Part shown: positions 34,594 to 47,225 of the stretch, piece after piece
Numbering within the stretch: the stretch's first letter is position 1
Layout of the letters: the number at the start of each line of letters is the position of its first letter
Source: Platerodrilus igneus
Taxonomy: Eukaryota; Arthropoda; Insecta; Coleoptera; Lycidae
Assembly (NCBI GenBank): GCA_036346225.1
Contig: JARFIW010001090.1
Span: 124,001 to 188,000, forward strand
Direction of reading: 5' to 3'
Length of the DNA stretch: 64,000 nt
The notes under the pieces: model-generated
Told to the model about the DNA's origin: nothing
What the model saw: the letters and a program-made list of their open reading frames with translations, nothing else
Databases searched by the model: none
Translations under genes and position numbers: made by a program

Positions 34594-36284
34594 TGTAACA
34601 ATTTTATTTTCGCAGTAAAAAATCTATTCATGAAAGGTACAACGAATGTTAAAACACCTTTATTAACTAAAGTAATAATACGTGTAACAATCAAATCCTT
34701 ACATTAATACAGTATCTAGAGTCGTTAGTCTATTTGTTTCGGAGTTCGGTGTATTCCACAGCCACTGGCGCACGCGTGAGAGGTTTGACAACCCCACTCG
34801 GGACCCTCCCACGATAGAAGAACGCGGCAAAAGCACTCGTCGATAGGTAAGAGCAGCGACAGCATGCATTTGAAATTAATGGCGAGTGACCTCCGGTCGC
34901 ATTATTTATGTGACACACTTCCTGAGTAACGGTTGGTATTGTATATTCGTTATCATAGTACCTAATTTAACAATTTGTTTAGCGCAACGACAACTTAGAA
35001 TCTACAATTTAGAAACTCTAACTTATAGACTACGCAATGAAAAATTACATTTGTAACTAAGATTAGACAACGGAAGATTACGCTACAAAAGTTATGCAGC
35101 CTTGAATCAATGTAAGAAACCCGCTTCGCTTCAACACCTGTATTTAAAGCATGGAAAGCAAGAATAATTAGCTGCAGATTCCGCACGGCGATGTAGTTTC
35201 CATTCCAGCCAAGGACAACAGCCCGGGTTTGGTTCGTAATAGCTTTAAGATTTCCTCAGTGCTTCCTTCTAAAAGCACGTTATTTCGTTTTGTTTTATAG
35301 AAGCACAAATTTGTTATTCAGTTTATCTGTAGCTAAGCTGGTTTTCTCCAGTATCAAATTTAATTTCACTTAGTTTCGTAGATATGTGACTACACGTGGC
35401 TTCAACATAAATTAACAGCTGCGGTTACGTCCACCTGTTTGTTTGAAATATGCCGTCAACAATTGCACAATTGCTAACAGATGTTTAGTATTACATTACT
35501 ACCACCTTTGATAAAATTAGAGAATATCTTTGTGAATATTTTGACTTCAAATTGATTTTAATACCGTTAACTTAAAGAGAAAATTTTGTATATTAATTTG
35601 TAAATGACCTACACAGATCTGATTGGGTTATGAAACCTTAGTATAACCAGTCACACTGGATTGTAATATATTTGAGTAAGGATCATGTTGATAAACCTTA
35701 CATTAACTTTGCAAGTATTTCAAGTATTCATTTTATTTTATAGCATTGAATTTTATTTACAGAAACGGAAAAATTCTCTAGTAAATTTATAATCCACGCT
35801 TAAAGTCTTTTATTCTGATCTAGTTTGATCAGACCTGATAAACAAAAAGCAATAAGAGTTAAATTTTTATGACACCCTTATGTAGAAAATATTCTCTATG
35901 CATTTTAGGTATATTTGAGGGACGCAAATTGTGTTCCCATTTTCTATGTGACTTAATTATTATTTTTCCTTACAGGAACAGCGTCTTATTCTGTTAAGAC
36001 AAGTTTTTGTGTCAGCGAAGGCGATCTCTTTTCTTTGGGTCTCCACGTCCGCCCTTAGAAATTTGCCATGCCATTAACATAAATCAATCTGGACTTGGTG
36101 GCGCCTGTTTGTTTTAGTTTGAGTGTGACCCCCCTACAGATTTCGACTTACCCCCCCATTGCTCATAGCTCTACCCAAGGAATAGACCCCTAGTTACGTC
36201 GGAAGACTTTGTTTTGCAGACACCTGACTTGGAGCATGGTGATAATAAAGTAGTGTCGGCCAGAGAAATATAGAAAACATTTCA
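34594..36284 (+). mobile_element. LTR of gypsy family B with remnant leader
   Basis: It starts TGTAACAATTTTATTTTC and matches 50872-52554 throughout, including GAACAGCGTCTTATTCTGTT and GGTCTCCACGTCCGCCC. It ends ACATTTCA followed by CTGGCACCCATGTGTGGG, a PBS-like sequence. About 40 bases later a second copy of this junction pattern appears (CGTTACA, then CTAGCGCCCATGCGTGAGG). No internal coding region follows. The many short open frames inside are not genes. Confidence 0.75.
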
Positions 36285-36609
36285 CTGGCACCCATGTGTG
36301 GGATTGGCCAGGAAAATTCGTTACACTAGCGCCCATGCGTGAGGCTAGCGGAGCCAATTAGAGAGAAAAAAAATCGTTACAATTTTCTAATGTACTTTAT
36401 TTAATTCTTGAATGCATACTATTAATTGTTTCTCGAATTTGAAAATTCCATCGAAATATGTAGCATTTCACTATGCTTGTGGATGCATTTTGCATGTCAT
36501 GAGTTTAATATTTACATTATTGATGTTTATTTTACACTGAAGTTACTTATATTTACAAATTTGAGTTTATTTATTAATAGTGCATTAAAATTAAATTAAT
36601 AGTTTTCAG

Positions 36610-37080
36610 AACAGAACAATGGCAGGAGTAAACCATATACAAGAGGCTTTTGGACTTATTTACACAGTGGGGTAAGTGTTAGTTTTACATATTTACTTTT
36701 GATAACAGTTTAATATGAGTAGTTATAAAGGAAGCTTATTGAACAAAAAGAAGTTTGTGGAAGCCACACGGGCAGGTGTTACCAATACGGAGTATAAACA
36801 TCTCATAAGCTGCCTAGCTCATAAGTTATTTTATAGAGAAGCAATAGCGCAAGAATTGAATATTTTAACTCCTAAAAATGGCATTAAGAAGTTAATGGAG
36901 TATGATACTTTTATATTTGAGCTAGGTATATAATATTTTAATAGACACAGTTAATTACAATAAATGATTGCAGATCGAATTTATTTTCAGCACTACAAAG
37001 TCTTGTTGATTACAAGACTTTGTGTGAAAATTATCTTTGCGAAAAAGCTATTTCGAAAAATTTTAGAACATAAACATCAA
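36610..37080 (+). CDS. Candidate host exons, faint FAM98-like N-terminus
   Basis: Three blocks with splice-like borders keep one reading frame. Exon 1 (36610-36671, preceded by TTTTCAG, followed by GTAAGT) encodes MAGVNHIQEAFGLIYTV and splits a glycine codon. Exon 2, from about 36721 (after GTAG) to 36926, continues YKGSLLNKKKFVEATRAG, then EYKHLISCLAHKLF, and ends GAGCTAG before GTATAT. Exon 3 (about 36993 to 37080, after TTTTCAG, before GTAAGT) gives ALQSLVDYKTLCENYL but meets a TAA before its donor. The GYKG-LL and hydrophobic spacing resemble the start of FAM98 proteins, RNA-binding partners of the tRNA ligase complex. The stop in exon 3 and weak similarity leave a decayed or chance gene possible. 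Confidence 0.3.
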
Positions 37081-38640
37081 GTAAGTAATAATAATAATAA
37101 TTTATAGGAACACTGTGGCACGATTTAAATATTTTATTTAAGTAAGTCATACTTTTTTTTTTATATATCGTTGACTCGTATGTCATGTATTTGATGAGTT
37201 GCTGTATGTAACAATTTCGAAAATAATTGATTTAAATTTAATCTGAAGTAACATGTTGTTACGTACCAGCCCTGTAGGTAAAATTTTTGTTTTATGTGTT
37301 TACGATCATATTGCTTGTTAATTAGCACCTTCAACTCCCTTTCAATTTAAACCATTGTTTATCTAACATCCTGTAGATTTTTATCCACATAATGATCATG
37401 ATTTAGATTTATATATAATTAATCATCTTAACAATGAATCTACACTCTATTTCACAAAGCAATTGAATGGCATCATGGATGGAAAACTAATGCAGCTACT
37501 TTAAATGAAATAATTAATCATTTGTGTATTATAAGAAGGCTAATTGATGATGACGTTATATAGTGCACTTTTGTAAAGTGTATATATTTAAAAAAAACAT
37601 CGACAAATAACTCACTGGATTAGAGATACATCAATTTCACTTCTACCAGTTTGGCATTTGATTTGCTGCTGTCAGATTGTTTGCCTTTGTGCTTGTTAAT
37701 TTCTTAATTTTTAAGCTTATATTTATTTGGATATGTGTAGAAGAACTACTGCTCACACATACATAGGTCACTTTAGCAACTTATTTTGGCATCTGCCAAG
37801 ATGCCATTTTTTTATTACCTGTTAATTATAATTTTGCCTAACTCTTGTCATACCAATCAAGGTAGTGATCTGTATTTTTCTGTTTTTAATATATTTATGT
37901 GCCAATTTAAAATATATGCACAACTGAGCAATGTTACAAAAAGGAAGAAAGCATTAAAGAAGAAAGTGGGCGACGCCAAAAGACACATCAAAGCAAAGAA
38001 ATAAAAGATTCAGAAAAGAATGCGAAAAAATGTGTAGGGTGAGATACAATATTCAAGTTACAGGAAATTGACAATCTAATCAATAACATTTATACCGACT
38101 CAATTTTAAGTACAATTACTGATACCGAAGGAGGCGGGTCGGCTGGAGTTGTTCAAGAAATGCAATCTAACAAGAGTGCCATTATTACTTCAAATACTCA
38201 ACTCAGCACCAGTGATGGGCCTACTCAAGAACATCCTTCATTATCAGTAGTAAGAGTTAGGAACTCGAACCTTATAATGTAGCAGATGAAATTCTGATTC
38301 CAGCACATGATAAATTCAAACAGACTATAAATAACAAAACTACCATTACAGTTCAGCCTGAGAATACCGAAGCTCCTCAGTCGTATCTGTAGAATTTTCT
38401 AATGACGTTTTAGAAATGAATTTTGATTGTTTCAAGGTTCTCACTGAAGTAAATTGCACATTATGGCTGAAATATCACTAAAAACAATCTTCAATTTAAG
38501 AATTTATCAATTGCAACAAGACTTTCTTATTTAAAAATAAAAATATAGTGTAGCTAACTTATTCAGAGGATACATTTTGCTATGTATGCATGGTATATGG
38601 CAATCGTCATGATCACAACCAAAATCATTTTATCTGTGGC
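37081..38640 (+). other. Unassigned region with one stop-free coding-like stretch
   Basis: The block at about 38045-38282 reads without stops as a Ser/Thr/Gln-rich peptide (LQEIDNLINNIYTDSI, then STSDGPTQEHPSLSVV). It lacks an obvious start and could be an exon or a decayed element. The remainder is AT-rich with no recognised feature. It ends where the LINE copy begins. Confidence 0.3.
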
Positions 38641-38647
38641 GTAAAAA

Positions 38648-40897
38648 AGTCGGGAACATTTTGCAAGTCGTAGCGTGGAATGTCAGAAGTATGTAGCAAG
38701 TAAGTAAACTAGAGAACTTGAAAATTAAAATGGATAGGTTAGCAGTAGACGTAGTAGAGATCAGTGAAGTTCGGTGGCCAGAGGTGGAGGATTTTTGAAG
38801 TAGAGACTAGGGTATTTCATGCAGAATCAGAGAAAGGAAATTCAGGTGTAGGGATAGTTATACGAAAAAAGATAGGACACTGTGTAGAAAATTACTTACA
38901 AAAGAACGATACCCATGATTAAATTAGAATCTAAACCGGTAAATACAGTAATAATACAAGTATACATGCCCACCTCTAGCTACAGTGAAGAAGAGGTAGC
39001 AGCGATCAACAAAGATATCTGTTACGTAACAGCGGAGCTATAGTTTCCTGGTGGTACTTTGGCTACAGCATTATCAAAAAGGTTTGAAAATTAGTAAATA
39101 TAAGATAACGATTATAAAAATGTCAAGTTTTGACAGATAAACTAAACTCAACAAAGATATCGAAGACATACTAAGATACATAAAAGGACATGAAAATTTA
39201 ATAATTACGGGGGATTTTAATGCATTGGTAGGTGAGGGTAGGGAAGGAGCGATAGTAGATTTATTTGGTTTAGGCACGAGAAGCAACTGAGGAAATAGGC
39301 TGGTAGAATTTTGTGACAAGAACAATTTAATCATCACGAACACATTATTTCAACATCATGCTAGAAGACGATATACGTGGAAGATGCCAAGAGATATAGG
39401 CAGATATCAAATAGATTACATTCTTGTTAGACAACTATTTGGGAATCAAGTAAAAGACTGCAGAAGCTATCCAGAAGCAGATATACACACTGACCACAAC
39501 ATCATAATTATGAAGGCCGCTCTTAAATTAAAAAAATTGAAAAAAAGGAACGGAAAAAGGCACTTTGACTTTGAGAAACTAAAAGATAAAGATATCCACG
39601 AAAGATTTGAAAAAAAGTCAAATAAATTTCTGAAGCATATCGGGAAAATTTCTTATACCAAGGAAGTAGAAACAGAACGGAATAACATTAAATCCAGCTT
39701 AAATATGGCGTCAGAGATATTCTGGGATCTACCTAAAAAGTAAATAAGAAAGCATGGATAACAAAGGATATCCTGAATGTAAAAGAAGAAAGACGAAAAT
39801 ACAAAAATAGATCAGATGAAACAGGAAAACAGAGATACAAAGCCCTAAATGGGAAATTATTCGCAAGCGCAAGAAAGCTAATGAACAATGGATTGATGAA
39901 AAGTGCAAAGAGGTACAAACTAAGATGAAAATAGGAGAGACAGACGATGTATACAAACTAATTAGAAGGAATTTTAGGGATATAAAACCATACAGCAAAA
40001 ATATAAGGGACGCGGTAGAAAACGTCATTATAGAAAATGTAGAGAAAGGGGTTAGATGTCAAGGATATATAGGAAATGTATATGTAGGACAGGAACTAAC
40101 AGCATTAGAATAGGAATCAGATACTGTAAAGGATGACTTGGGATATCCTCTACTTAGAGATGAGTTTGAATTAGCATTAAGGGGTCTAAAAAATGGTAAG
40201 GCGCCGGGTACAGACAAGGTGCAAGCAGAAACTCTAAAAGCCGCTGGACAAGCAGTAACAGAACATCTCTTCAAACTTGTAAGCTATATTTATGAGACAG
40301 GTGAGATACCCAAAGTTTTCAAACGTAACATCATAGTCACTATACCAAAAAAAGAGGGGCGGATAGATGTGAAATTTTTCGAATAATAATTTTGACAGTA
40401 CATGTGTCAAAAATATTAACCAGAATCGTACAAAAACGAATGGAAAAACAAGCTGAAGAAATACTAGAAGATTAATTTGGATTTAGGCGAAACAGGGGAA
40501 CATGGGAGACCATTTTAGCTCTGAGGGCGGTGATGGAGAAAACAATAGAAAAAATGAGAAAGCATGTATATAGGGTTTGTAGATCTGGAAAAGCATTTAA
40601 CAATGTAAAATGAGAAAAATGTTTGAAATACGGTAGTACATGCTTATACAAAGATCAAACAGCGATAATAGAATTAAAGCAGGAACGTAGAGAAGTAAAT
40701 ATTAGGATAGGTGTGAGATAGGGATGTGCCCTATCCCCATTAATTTTTAACTTGTACATTGAACAGGCAATGAATACTGTCAAATGTAGGAAGAGATTTG
40801 GAATTAATATGCAGGGACCAAAGATTGATATGCTTAGATTTGCAGATGATATAGCGGTATTAGTAACTATCAAGGAAGAGTTAGAAGCCACCCACTT
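38648..40897 (+). pseudogene. RTE-type LINE, copy 1 (endonuclease and RT, truncated both ends)
   Basis: The sequence parallels the minus copy at 42594-44738. Endonuclease pieces include WNVRS near 38680, SEVRWPEVED, an IITGDFNALVG part near 39200-39230 and RDIGRYQIDYILVRQ at 39390. The RT part includes LRGLKNGKAPGTDKVQAETLK (40160-40230), PKVFKRNIIVTIPKKEG, LSPLIFNLYIEQAMN and LRFADDIAVLV (40835-40870), where ADD is the catalytic motif. About 85 bases around 39045-39130 interrupt the endonuclease, and many stops and frameshifts break the frame. The 3' part after the RT core is missing. Confidence 0.78.
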
Positions 40898-42073
40898 GTG
40901 CTAATTAAATTTTTATAAGATCTAAACTTTACTTAATTACTTTTGTAAGTAGCTTGGTTGGAGATGGAAGGTAAAAAAGAGCATCCACCACTTCCTTCTG
41001 GTTTATATAAGCTTCCAAAACCACCTTTTTGCATTTATTTTCAATACTCCTATAACACTTTTCTTGGTAATAATGCACAAACAACACAACGGTCGCTCAA
41101 TTCCACAAAACAAACAATTATCCCTGAGATATTCTTGGTACAATTTGTTACCCGTCGTCGAAATAGCGCCATATGCAGAAACTCTCATTACAAATTTTCA
41201 ACCGGCGCTGCTTTCCACGAAAACCCGATAACTGTCGTTTTACTTTAACCTCTTAAATACGTCTCCTGTGTAAGTGCATATCTCTCATTTCACTCCAACT
41301 TGTATTCAAAATCTCCCATCTTATGTTATTTCTGGTTGTTGTTCCCCCGCTATTCACAAGCTCTGTTCTACCTAACCAATCGATATGATCATCTATCCTA
41401 CTTTTGTTTACATAATCTAACATTCGTACTCTGTTTGTAAAACGACCCCAGATTTCTTATTCCCTTTCTAATCGATATCTTCCGAAAACAACGCGTCTTT
41501 GTTCCCCTCGTTAGCCTCTAACTTTCTGGTCTAGCATGCATTTCAAAGTCAACGTTCACTAAACACATGCAATTCTCCTTCCTTTATTACATCATGTAAA
41601 CTATAGTCTTTCTCTTTATATCGATCTGTTTTTGCATGTGCAATATAGACCTATGTTTGTCCCTCAACTATTTCCGGCAATTTTAATACTCGTTGACGAG
41701 CTTTTATGCTTGTTATCTGTTTACAATGTTAACCTTCCTAGAATTTATAACACGCACACAAGCTCGAATAAACAACTGCCTCTTGGAATATGCTATACTA
41801 ACTAAACCCTTTTTTTTATTGATTTTTATGTTACAAACCTGAAAGCTTTTGTATTTACATAATTCATGCGCTATTTTAAAACAAATCTTAAATATGCTTA
41901 ACGAAATTACGTTTCACATATATTTATGCACTTATGCTTCACAAACTTAAGTTCCCTAACTAATATTAATTAATATGTACAGTGAAATTTTACCACTATA
42001 TACAACTAATCCTAATGTTTAATGATAATTGGTCAAATGTTATCTGATCTTTCTCAAAAATGTCTCAAACTTT
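40898..42073. other. Unassigned, pyrimidine-rich stretch between two LINE copies
   Basis: About 1.2 kb end in a (TA)n tract. It has the CT-rich, low-coding look of the gypsy LTRs nearby, and AAAAAAGAGCATCCACCACTT faintly recalls an LTR segment of element 2. No termini could be defined. The 96-codon frame at 40958-41248 has no motif. Confidence 0.3.
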
Positions 42074-42081
42074 ATGTGACC

Positions 42082-42137
<56 letters not shown>

Positions 42138-42141
<4 letters not shown>

Positions 42142-42590
42142 TAATAATTACAGGTTATTTGGTCTTCTAGTAATAAAACTCTATTTGTTTTTTACCGAGC
42201 TTTCGATTTATTTAAAATCTTCTTCAGGGTGCTGTAAAGTAACTGTGAGTGTCATTAACATAAGAATTATAAAATATTACTTACAAAAACTGGAGTTAAA
42301 AAACTATCTTGGCTTTAAGAATTATCATTAAAACTTAAAATAAATAAATTAAATAAAACATTTGATAAAAGTACAAGAAACAACTATTCACATCTATCAC
42401 AATACACGTTACAAATTAAAATAAAATGTGACTTTTAAAATATAAATTCCATTGATAACCAAAACATAATTAGTGCGATAACATTATTAAAGTGCATGGT
42501 TGATTATCTGTATTTACCTTATGTTGTTTGATTTCTTGTACTTGAGTAAATACATATACACAGCGTTCAAATTATTTGTATCTGTTTTGA
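42138..42590 (-). mobile_element. Penelope-like 3' end with degenerate hammerhead
   Basis: On the minus strand at 42227-42193 the order is CUGAAGA, a pairing block GAUUU with AAAUC around UAAAU, then GAAA, GCUCGGUA. This is the hammerhead layout seen at the ends of Penelope-like elements. Stem III has a G-G mismatch and stem II is offset by one A. No RT is present. The 3' boundary meets the LINE at about 42590. Confidence 0.45.
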
Positions 42591-42593
42591 AGT

Positions 42594-44056
42594 TTAGAGC
42601 TTCCTGCATTTGACAGTATTCATTGCCTCTTCTATGTACAAGTTAAAAATCAATGGGGATAGGGCACATCCCTGTCTCATCCCTTTTCTACATTCTTGCT
42701 CTAATTCTATTACTGCTGTTTGCTCTTTGTATAAACTATGTACTATTCGTCTATCCTTATAACTCATTCCAATCTTTTTGAGTATTTCAAAAATTTTTTT
42801 CCAATTTACATTGTCGAATGCTTTTTCCAGATCTGCAAACCCTATATACACGATTTCCCCTTTTTCTATTGTTTTCTCCATTATCACTCTCAGAGCTAAA
42901 ATAACCTCTCATGTTCCCCTGTTTCGCCTAAACCCAAATTGGCCTTCTCCTAGTATTTCTTCCGCCCGTTTTTCCATTCGTCTTTGCACAATTCTAGTTA
43001 ATATTTTTGACACGTGTGCTGTCAAACTTATTGTTTGAAAAGTTTCACATCTATCCGCGCCTTTCTTTTTTGGTATAGTTACTATGATGCTACGTTTGAA
43101 ATCTTTGGGTATCACGCCTGTCTCATACATATAGCTTACAAGTTGAAAGAGACGTTTTGTTACTGCTTGTCCAGCGGTTTTTAGAGTTTCTGCTTGCACC
43201 TTATCTGTACCTGGCGTCTTACCATTTTTCAGGCTCTTTAATGCGAATTCAAACTCATCTCTAAGTATAGGATATCCCGTCATTATTTTCAATGTCTGAT
43301 TCCTGTTCTAATGTAGTTAGTTCCTCTCCTGCATATAAATTCCCTATATATTCTTGCCATATACCCACTTTCTCTATGTTTTCTATGACGTTTCCTTCTG
43401 CGTCCCTTATATGTTTGCTATACGGTTTTATATCCCTAAAATTCATTCTAATTAATTTGTATGCTTCGTCTGTCTTTCCCATTTCCATCTTCGTTTGTAC
43501 CTCTTTGCACTTTTCATCAATCCATTGTTCTTTAACTTTCCTGAATTTTCGAATAATTTCTCATTTTATGGCTTTGTATCTGTTTTCCTGTTTCGTCTGA
43601 TTTATTTTTGTATTTTCGTCTTTCTTCTATTAAATTCAGGATATCCTTTGTTATCCATGGTTTCTTATTTTCTTTTTGTGTATACCCCAGAATATCTCTG
43701 GCCGCCATGTCTAGGCTGGATTTAATGTTATTCCATTCTGTTTCTACTTCATTAGTATCAGATATTTTCCCGATATCTTTGAGCAATTTATTTGACTTTT
43801 TTTCGAATCTTTCTTGTATATCTTTATCTTTTAGTTTCTCTAAGTCCAAGTGCCTTTTTCCGTTTCTTTTTTTCACATTCTTAAATTTAAGTGCGGCCTT
43901 CATAATTACGATGTTGTGGTCAGTATCTATATCTGCTTCTGGGTAGCTTCTACAGTCTTTTACTTGATTTCTAAACCGTTGTCTAACAAGATTGTAATCT
44001 ATTTGATATCTTCCTATATCTCCTGGCATCTTCCACGTATATCGTCTTCTAAGCAT
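42594..44056 (-). pseudogene. LINE endonuclease C-terminus, linker and RT (frameshifted)
   Basis: The pieces follow in order on the minus strand. 44056-43532 ends the endonuclease (YQIDYNLVRQ, DTDHNIVIMKAALKF) and enters a Lys-rich linker. 43488-43261 continues the linker. 43292-42909 starts the RT with LKNGKTPGTDKVQAETLK, RSIIVTIPKKKG and GEGQFGFRRNRGT. 42887-42594 has IVYIGFADLEKAFDNVNW (motif A, with D) and GMRQGCALSPLIFNLYIEE (motif B). Motif C is lost by the truncation. Confidence 0.8.
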
Positions 44057-44738
44057 GATGTTGAAATAATGTGTTTGTGATGATTAAATTGTTCTTGTCG
44101 TAAAATTCTACCAGCCTATTTCTCTTGTCGTTTCTCGTGCCTAAACCAAATAAACCTACTACCGCTCTTTCCCTACCCTCACCTACGACGGCATTAAAAT
44201 CTCCCGTAATTATCAAATTTTCATGTCCTTTGACGTATCTTAATATGTCTTCGATATCTTTGTAGATAGCTTCTACCTCTTCGTCACTGTAGCTAGAGGT
44301 AGGCATGTATACTTGTATTATTACAGTGTTTACCGGTTTAGATTCTAATCTAACCATGAGTACTCTTTCGTTCTTTTGTAAGTAATTTTCTACACAGTAT
44401 CCTATCCTTTTCCGCATAACTATCCCCACACCCGAATTTCCTTCCTCTGCTTCTGTATGAATTACCTTGAAGTCTCCACTCCAAAAATCCCCCGCCTCTG
44501 GCCACCGAACTTCGCTGATCCCTACTATGTCTAGTGATAACCTATTCATTTCGATTTTTAAGTTCTCTAGCTTCCCTACTTGCTTCATACTTTTAACATT
44601 CCACGCTCCGACTCGCAGAATGTTCCCGACTCTTATTTTTAACTTTCCGATTGCATCCTCCGAAGTAGTCCCCTCCCGGAGATCCGAATGGGGGACTACT
44701 TTAACTCCGGAATCTTTTACCCCAGAGAAAGCCATCAT
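44049..44738 (-). pseudogene. LINE apurinic-type endonuclease domain
   Basis: The 229-codon frame contains LRVGAWNVKSMKQVGKL (the conserved N of the endonuclease start), LDIVGISEVRWPE (catalytic E), GVGIVMRKR, IIQVYMPTSS and LIITGDFNAVVGEGRERAVVG (catalytic D and N). It would nick target DNA to prime reverse transcription. The frame ends NTLFQHHA; the next part (RRRYTWKMPGDIGRYQIDY, 44056-43532) is in another frame, so a small indel separates them. An alternative upstream start is possible; the first Met is preceded by the typical LINE leader. Confidence 0.82.
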
Positions 44739-45739
44739 GTTTGTTACAATTTAAGTACGCTGTGTACTTGGGAGATAATATTGTGGTTTCCCATTGCCTT
44801 CCACATCACGGTAGTGTGTCTTAGACTGCCATACCGACCCCAATGGTCTCTGCCACTCTAAGTACCAAAAGAGCCGCTGTCCTCTTTCGGGGACCTGTCT
44901 TAGTCTGGTTCCTCACTAGCGACCCTACTACTTTGGTTGGACCTGTAGTTTGGCTCGTTAGCTCATTAGAACACGCAAGCCATTTCACCTGTTCTAGTAA
45001 TTTAGAACTTCGGCAAGGTGCAGGTCCATTCGAAATGGATATATATATATATATATATATACACAGGGTGTCCAGAAAATACGTGTACAACGTAAGAACA
45101 GAGATTCTTTGGCTCAAAATAGATCGATTTGAGCCAACTTACCTATTATACAAGTTGCTTCATTTAGCCGCTAGAGGACTTCAAAAATCGTGAAAAATAT
45201 TTGATATTTTAAAATAACTCGAAAACGCATCGATAGATTTTGACCATTTTTGGGGTGCGAGTTTCTACTTTCAATTGACATCTTTTGGTGGTGTACGCAA
45301 TATTTTTAAAAGCATACGAGTGTCCCAAAAATGATGTATTGTATAAATATCCGACCATTACCTTTTTCCTCTTTATGCTATGACTACCAATTTTTTTTAT
45401 GAGTAGCCGACTTAATTTGGAAACTTTTTTGTCTCTTGTAAAATTTTGATTAGACAAGCAGTTTGACAGAAAAAAATAATTTCAAATGGATGTTTTTTAT
45501 TTTTATTTTATTGTTTTTTTTATTTTTGATTACTATCATTGAAAATTAACACCGCGGTACAAGTGTTGGACCATTACAATAAATTTTCAAAATGGCCGCC
45601 ATTTTCTTCAATGCACAAATTAACTCTTCGTAAGAAGTTTAACTGAACCCTCTGCATTGTTTGTGCATTATTTTTTAAAGAGTTGGCTGCATTTAAAATT
45701 CGTCTATATAATTCTTCTTCGCTATCAAGTGGAGACGAA

Positions 45740-46651
45740 TAAACCTTAGATTTTAAGATACCTCACAAAAAATAATCACAGGCCGTCAAGTCCTGGCGAT
45801 CGTGCTGGCCAATTTCTAGGAGCATCATATCCCCTTCCAATCCATCGATCCGGATATTTTTCGTGTAAATGTTGTCGAACAGCTAGAGTAAAGTGGGGAG
45901 GAGCACCATCGTGATTGAACCACATATCTTGGCGAAGTAACAATGACAGATCTTCCAATTAATTCGGCAATGTTTGTTGTAGAAAGTTGAAGTAATTGTC
46001 TCTGTTTAATCGATTTGGTATCACACTAGGACCGATAATAAAATTATCAATAACTCCAGACATTAATCTTAAATTCGTGTTGATAGTGAGTCACTTTAGT
46101 TGCATGAGGATTTTCTACAGCGTAAACATGTTCATTATGTATGTTAGTAATACTAGATCTTGTAAAAGAAGCTTCGTCTGTAAATAAAATTTTGCGACTG
46201 AAATTTGCATTTTGAATTCTCTGATCTTGAATAAATTGACAGAAAGCTAGACACCTCTCAGGATCGATAGGCAAAAGGTCTTGTACCTGTTGAACGTGGT
46301 ATGGGTGTAATAACTGTTCCTTTAAAACGTCATGAACAATACTTTTAGGAACTTGTAGTTCAAGTCCTAAGCGTCTGGTGCTTATTTTTGGGTCTTCTTC
46401 AACTCTATCCAAAATTGTTCCTCCAGATCCGCAGTTCTTGTGGTACGTTGACGTCCTCGATCCGCATTTCTTGACTGAAAGCTACCATTTTCACGAAGAC
46501 GTCTTTCAATATTTGCGAATGTTTGGTGGTTTGACATTCGGCGATCAAGAAATCTTTCCCTATAGAGTCTGACGCTTTCACGACCATTGCCTTGACAAAA
46601 TCCGAAAACCAAAAGCATATCCACCTGTTCATTGTTTGTGTAAGTACTCAT
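45740..46651 (-). pseudogene. Family A mariner-type transposase
   Basis: Start STYTNNEQVDMLLVFGF, with YRERFLDRRMSNHQTF and a helix-turn-helix region, is followed by a second DNA-binding part (EEDPKISTRRLGLELQVPK, then SIVHDVLKE) and the catalytic core. The first aspartate is in ILFTDEASFTR, the second in MWFNHDGAPPHFT. The third lies in the expected ...WPARSP-D-L context but is displaced by a one-base insertion near 45794. Thirty-eight residues separate the second and third positions. Frameshifts near 46400 and 46040 and a TAA near 45960 also break it. The enzyme would cut and paste elements at TA. Confidence 0.82.
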
Positions 46652-47225
46652 AATGTAAGATGAAAGATGCAAACTTTTATTGAATTAAACAGAAATTCAC
46701 GACTAAACAGACAAACTGAGGTTAAATGACAGTCAAATTAAATAACAAATCAAAAGCAAAACCTACTACTATACTATGTTCTTTTATTTGCCCCATTTTA
46801 CAGTTAATGCAGCAATGATGACGAAAGTATGCCGACATTTGAAATTATTTTTTTCTGTCAAACCGCTCGTCTAATCAAAATTTTACAAAAGATAAAAAAG
46901 TTTCCAAATTAAGTCGGCTACTTATAAAAAAAAATTGGTAGTCATTGCATAAACAGGAAAAAGGTAATGGTCGGATATTTTTACAATGCATCATTTTTGG
47001 GACACTCGTATGCTTTTAAAATTATTGCATACACCACCAAAGGATGTCAATTGAAAGTAGAAACTCGCACCCCAAAAATGGTCAAAATCAATCGACGCGT
47101 TTTCAAGTTATTTAAAAATATCAAATATTTTTCACGATTTTTGAAGCCCTCTAGCGGCTAAATGAAGCAACTTGTATAATAGGTAACTTGGCTCAAATCG
47201 ATCTATTTTGAGCCAAAGAATCTCT

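Larger units (their letters stand above)
42594..45047 (-). mobile_element. RTE-type LINE, copy 2, 5' end present, 3' truncated
   Basis: The element runs from a 5' untranslated region (about 45047-44740, containing GAAGGCAATGGGAAACCAC) through endonuclease and RT. It stops within the RT at about 42594. It is in reverse orientation to the copy at 38648-40897. Truncation at the 3' side is unusual for a LINE and suggests a later deletion or rearrangement. Confidence 0.8.

Noticed and set aside
33015..34918. Several 60-77 codon frames on the minus strand
   Set aside because: They are short and AT-driven without motifs; the last lies inside a gypsy LTR.
44843..45193. 116-codon plus-strand frame as a gene
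   Set aside because: It is antisense to the LINE leader and runs through a (TA)n tract into a transposon end.
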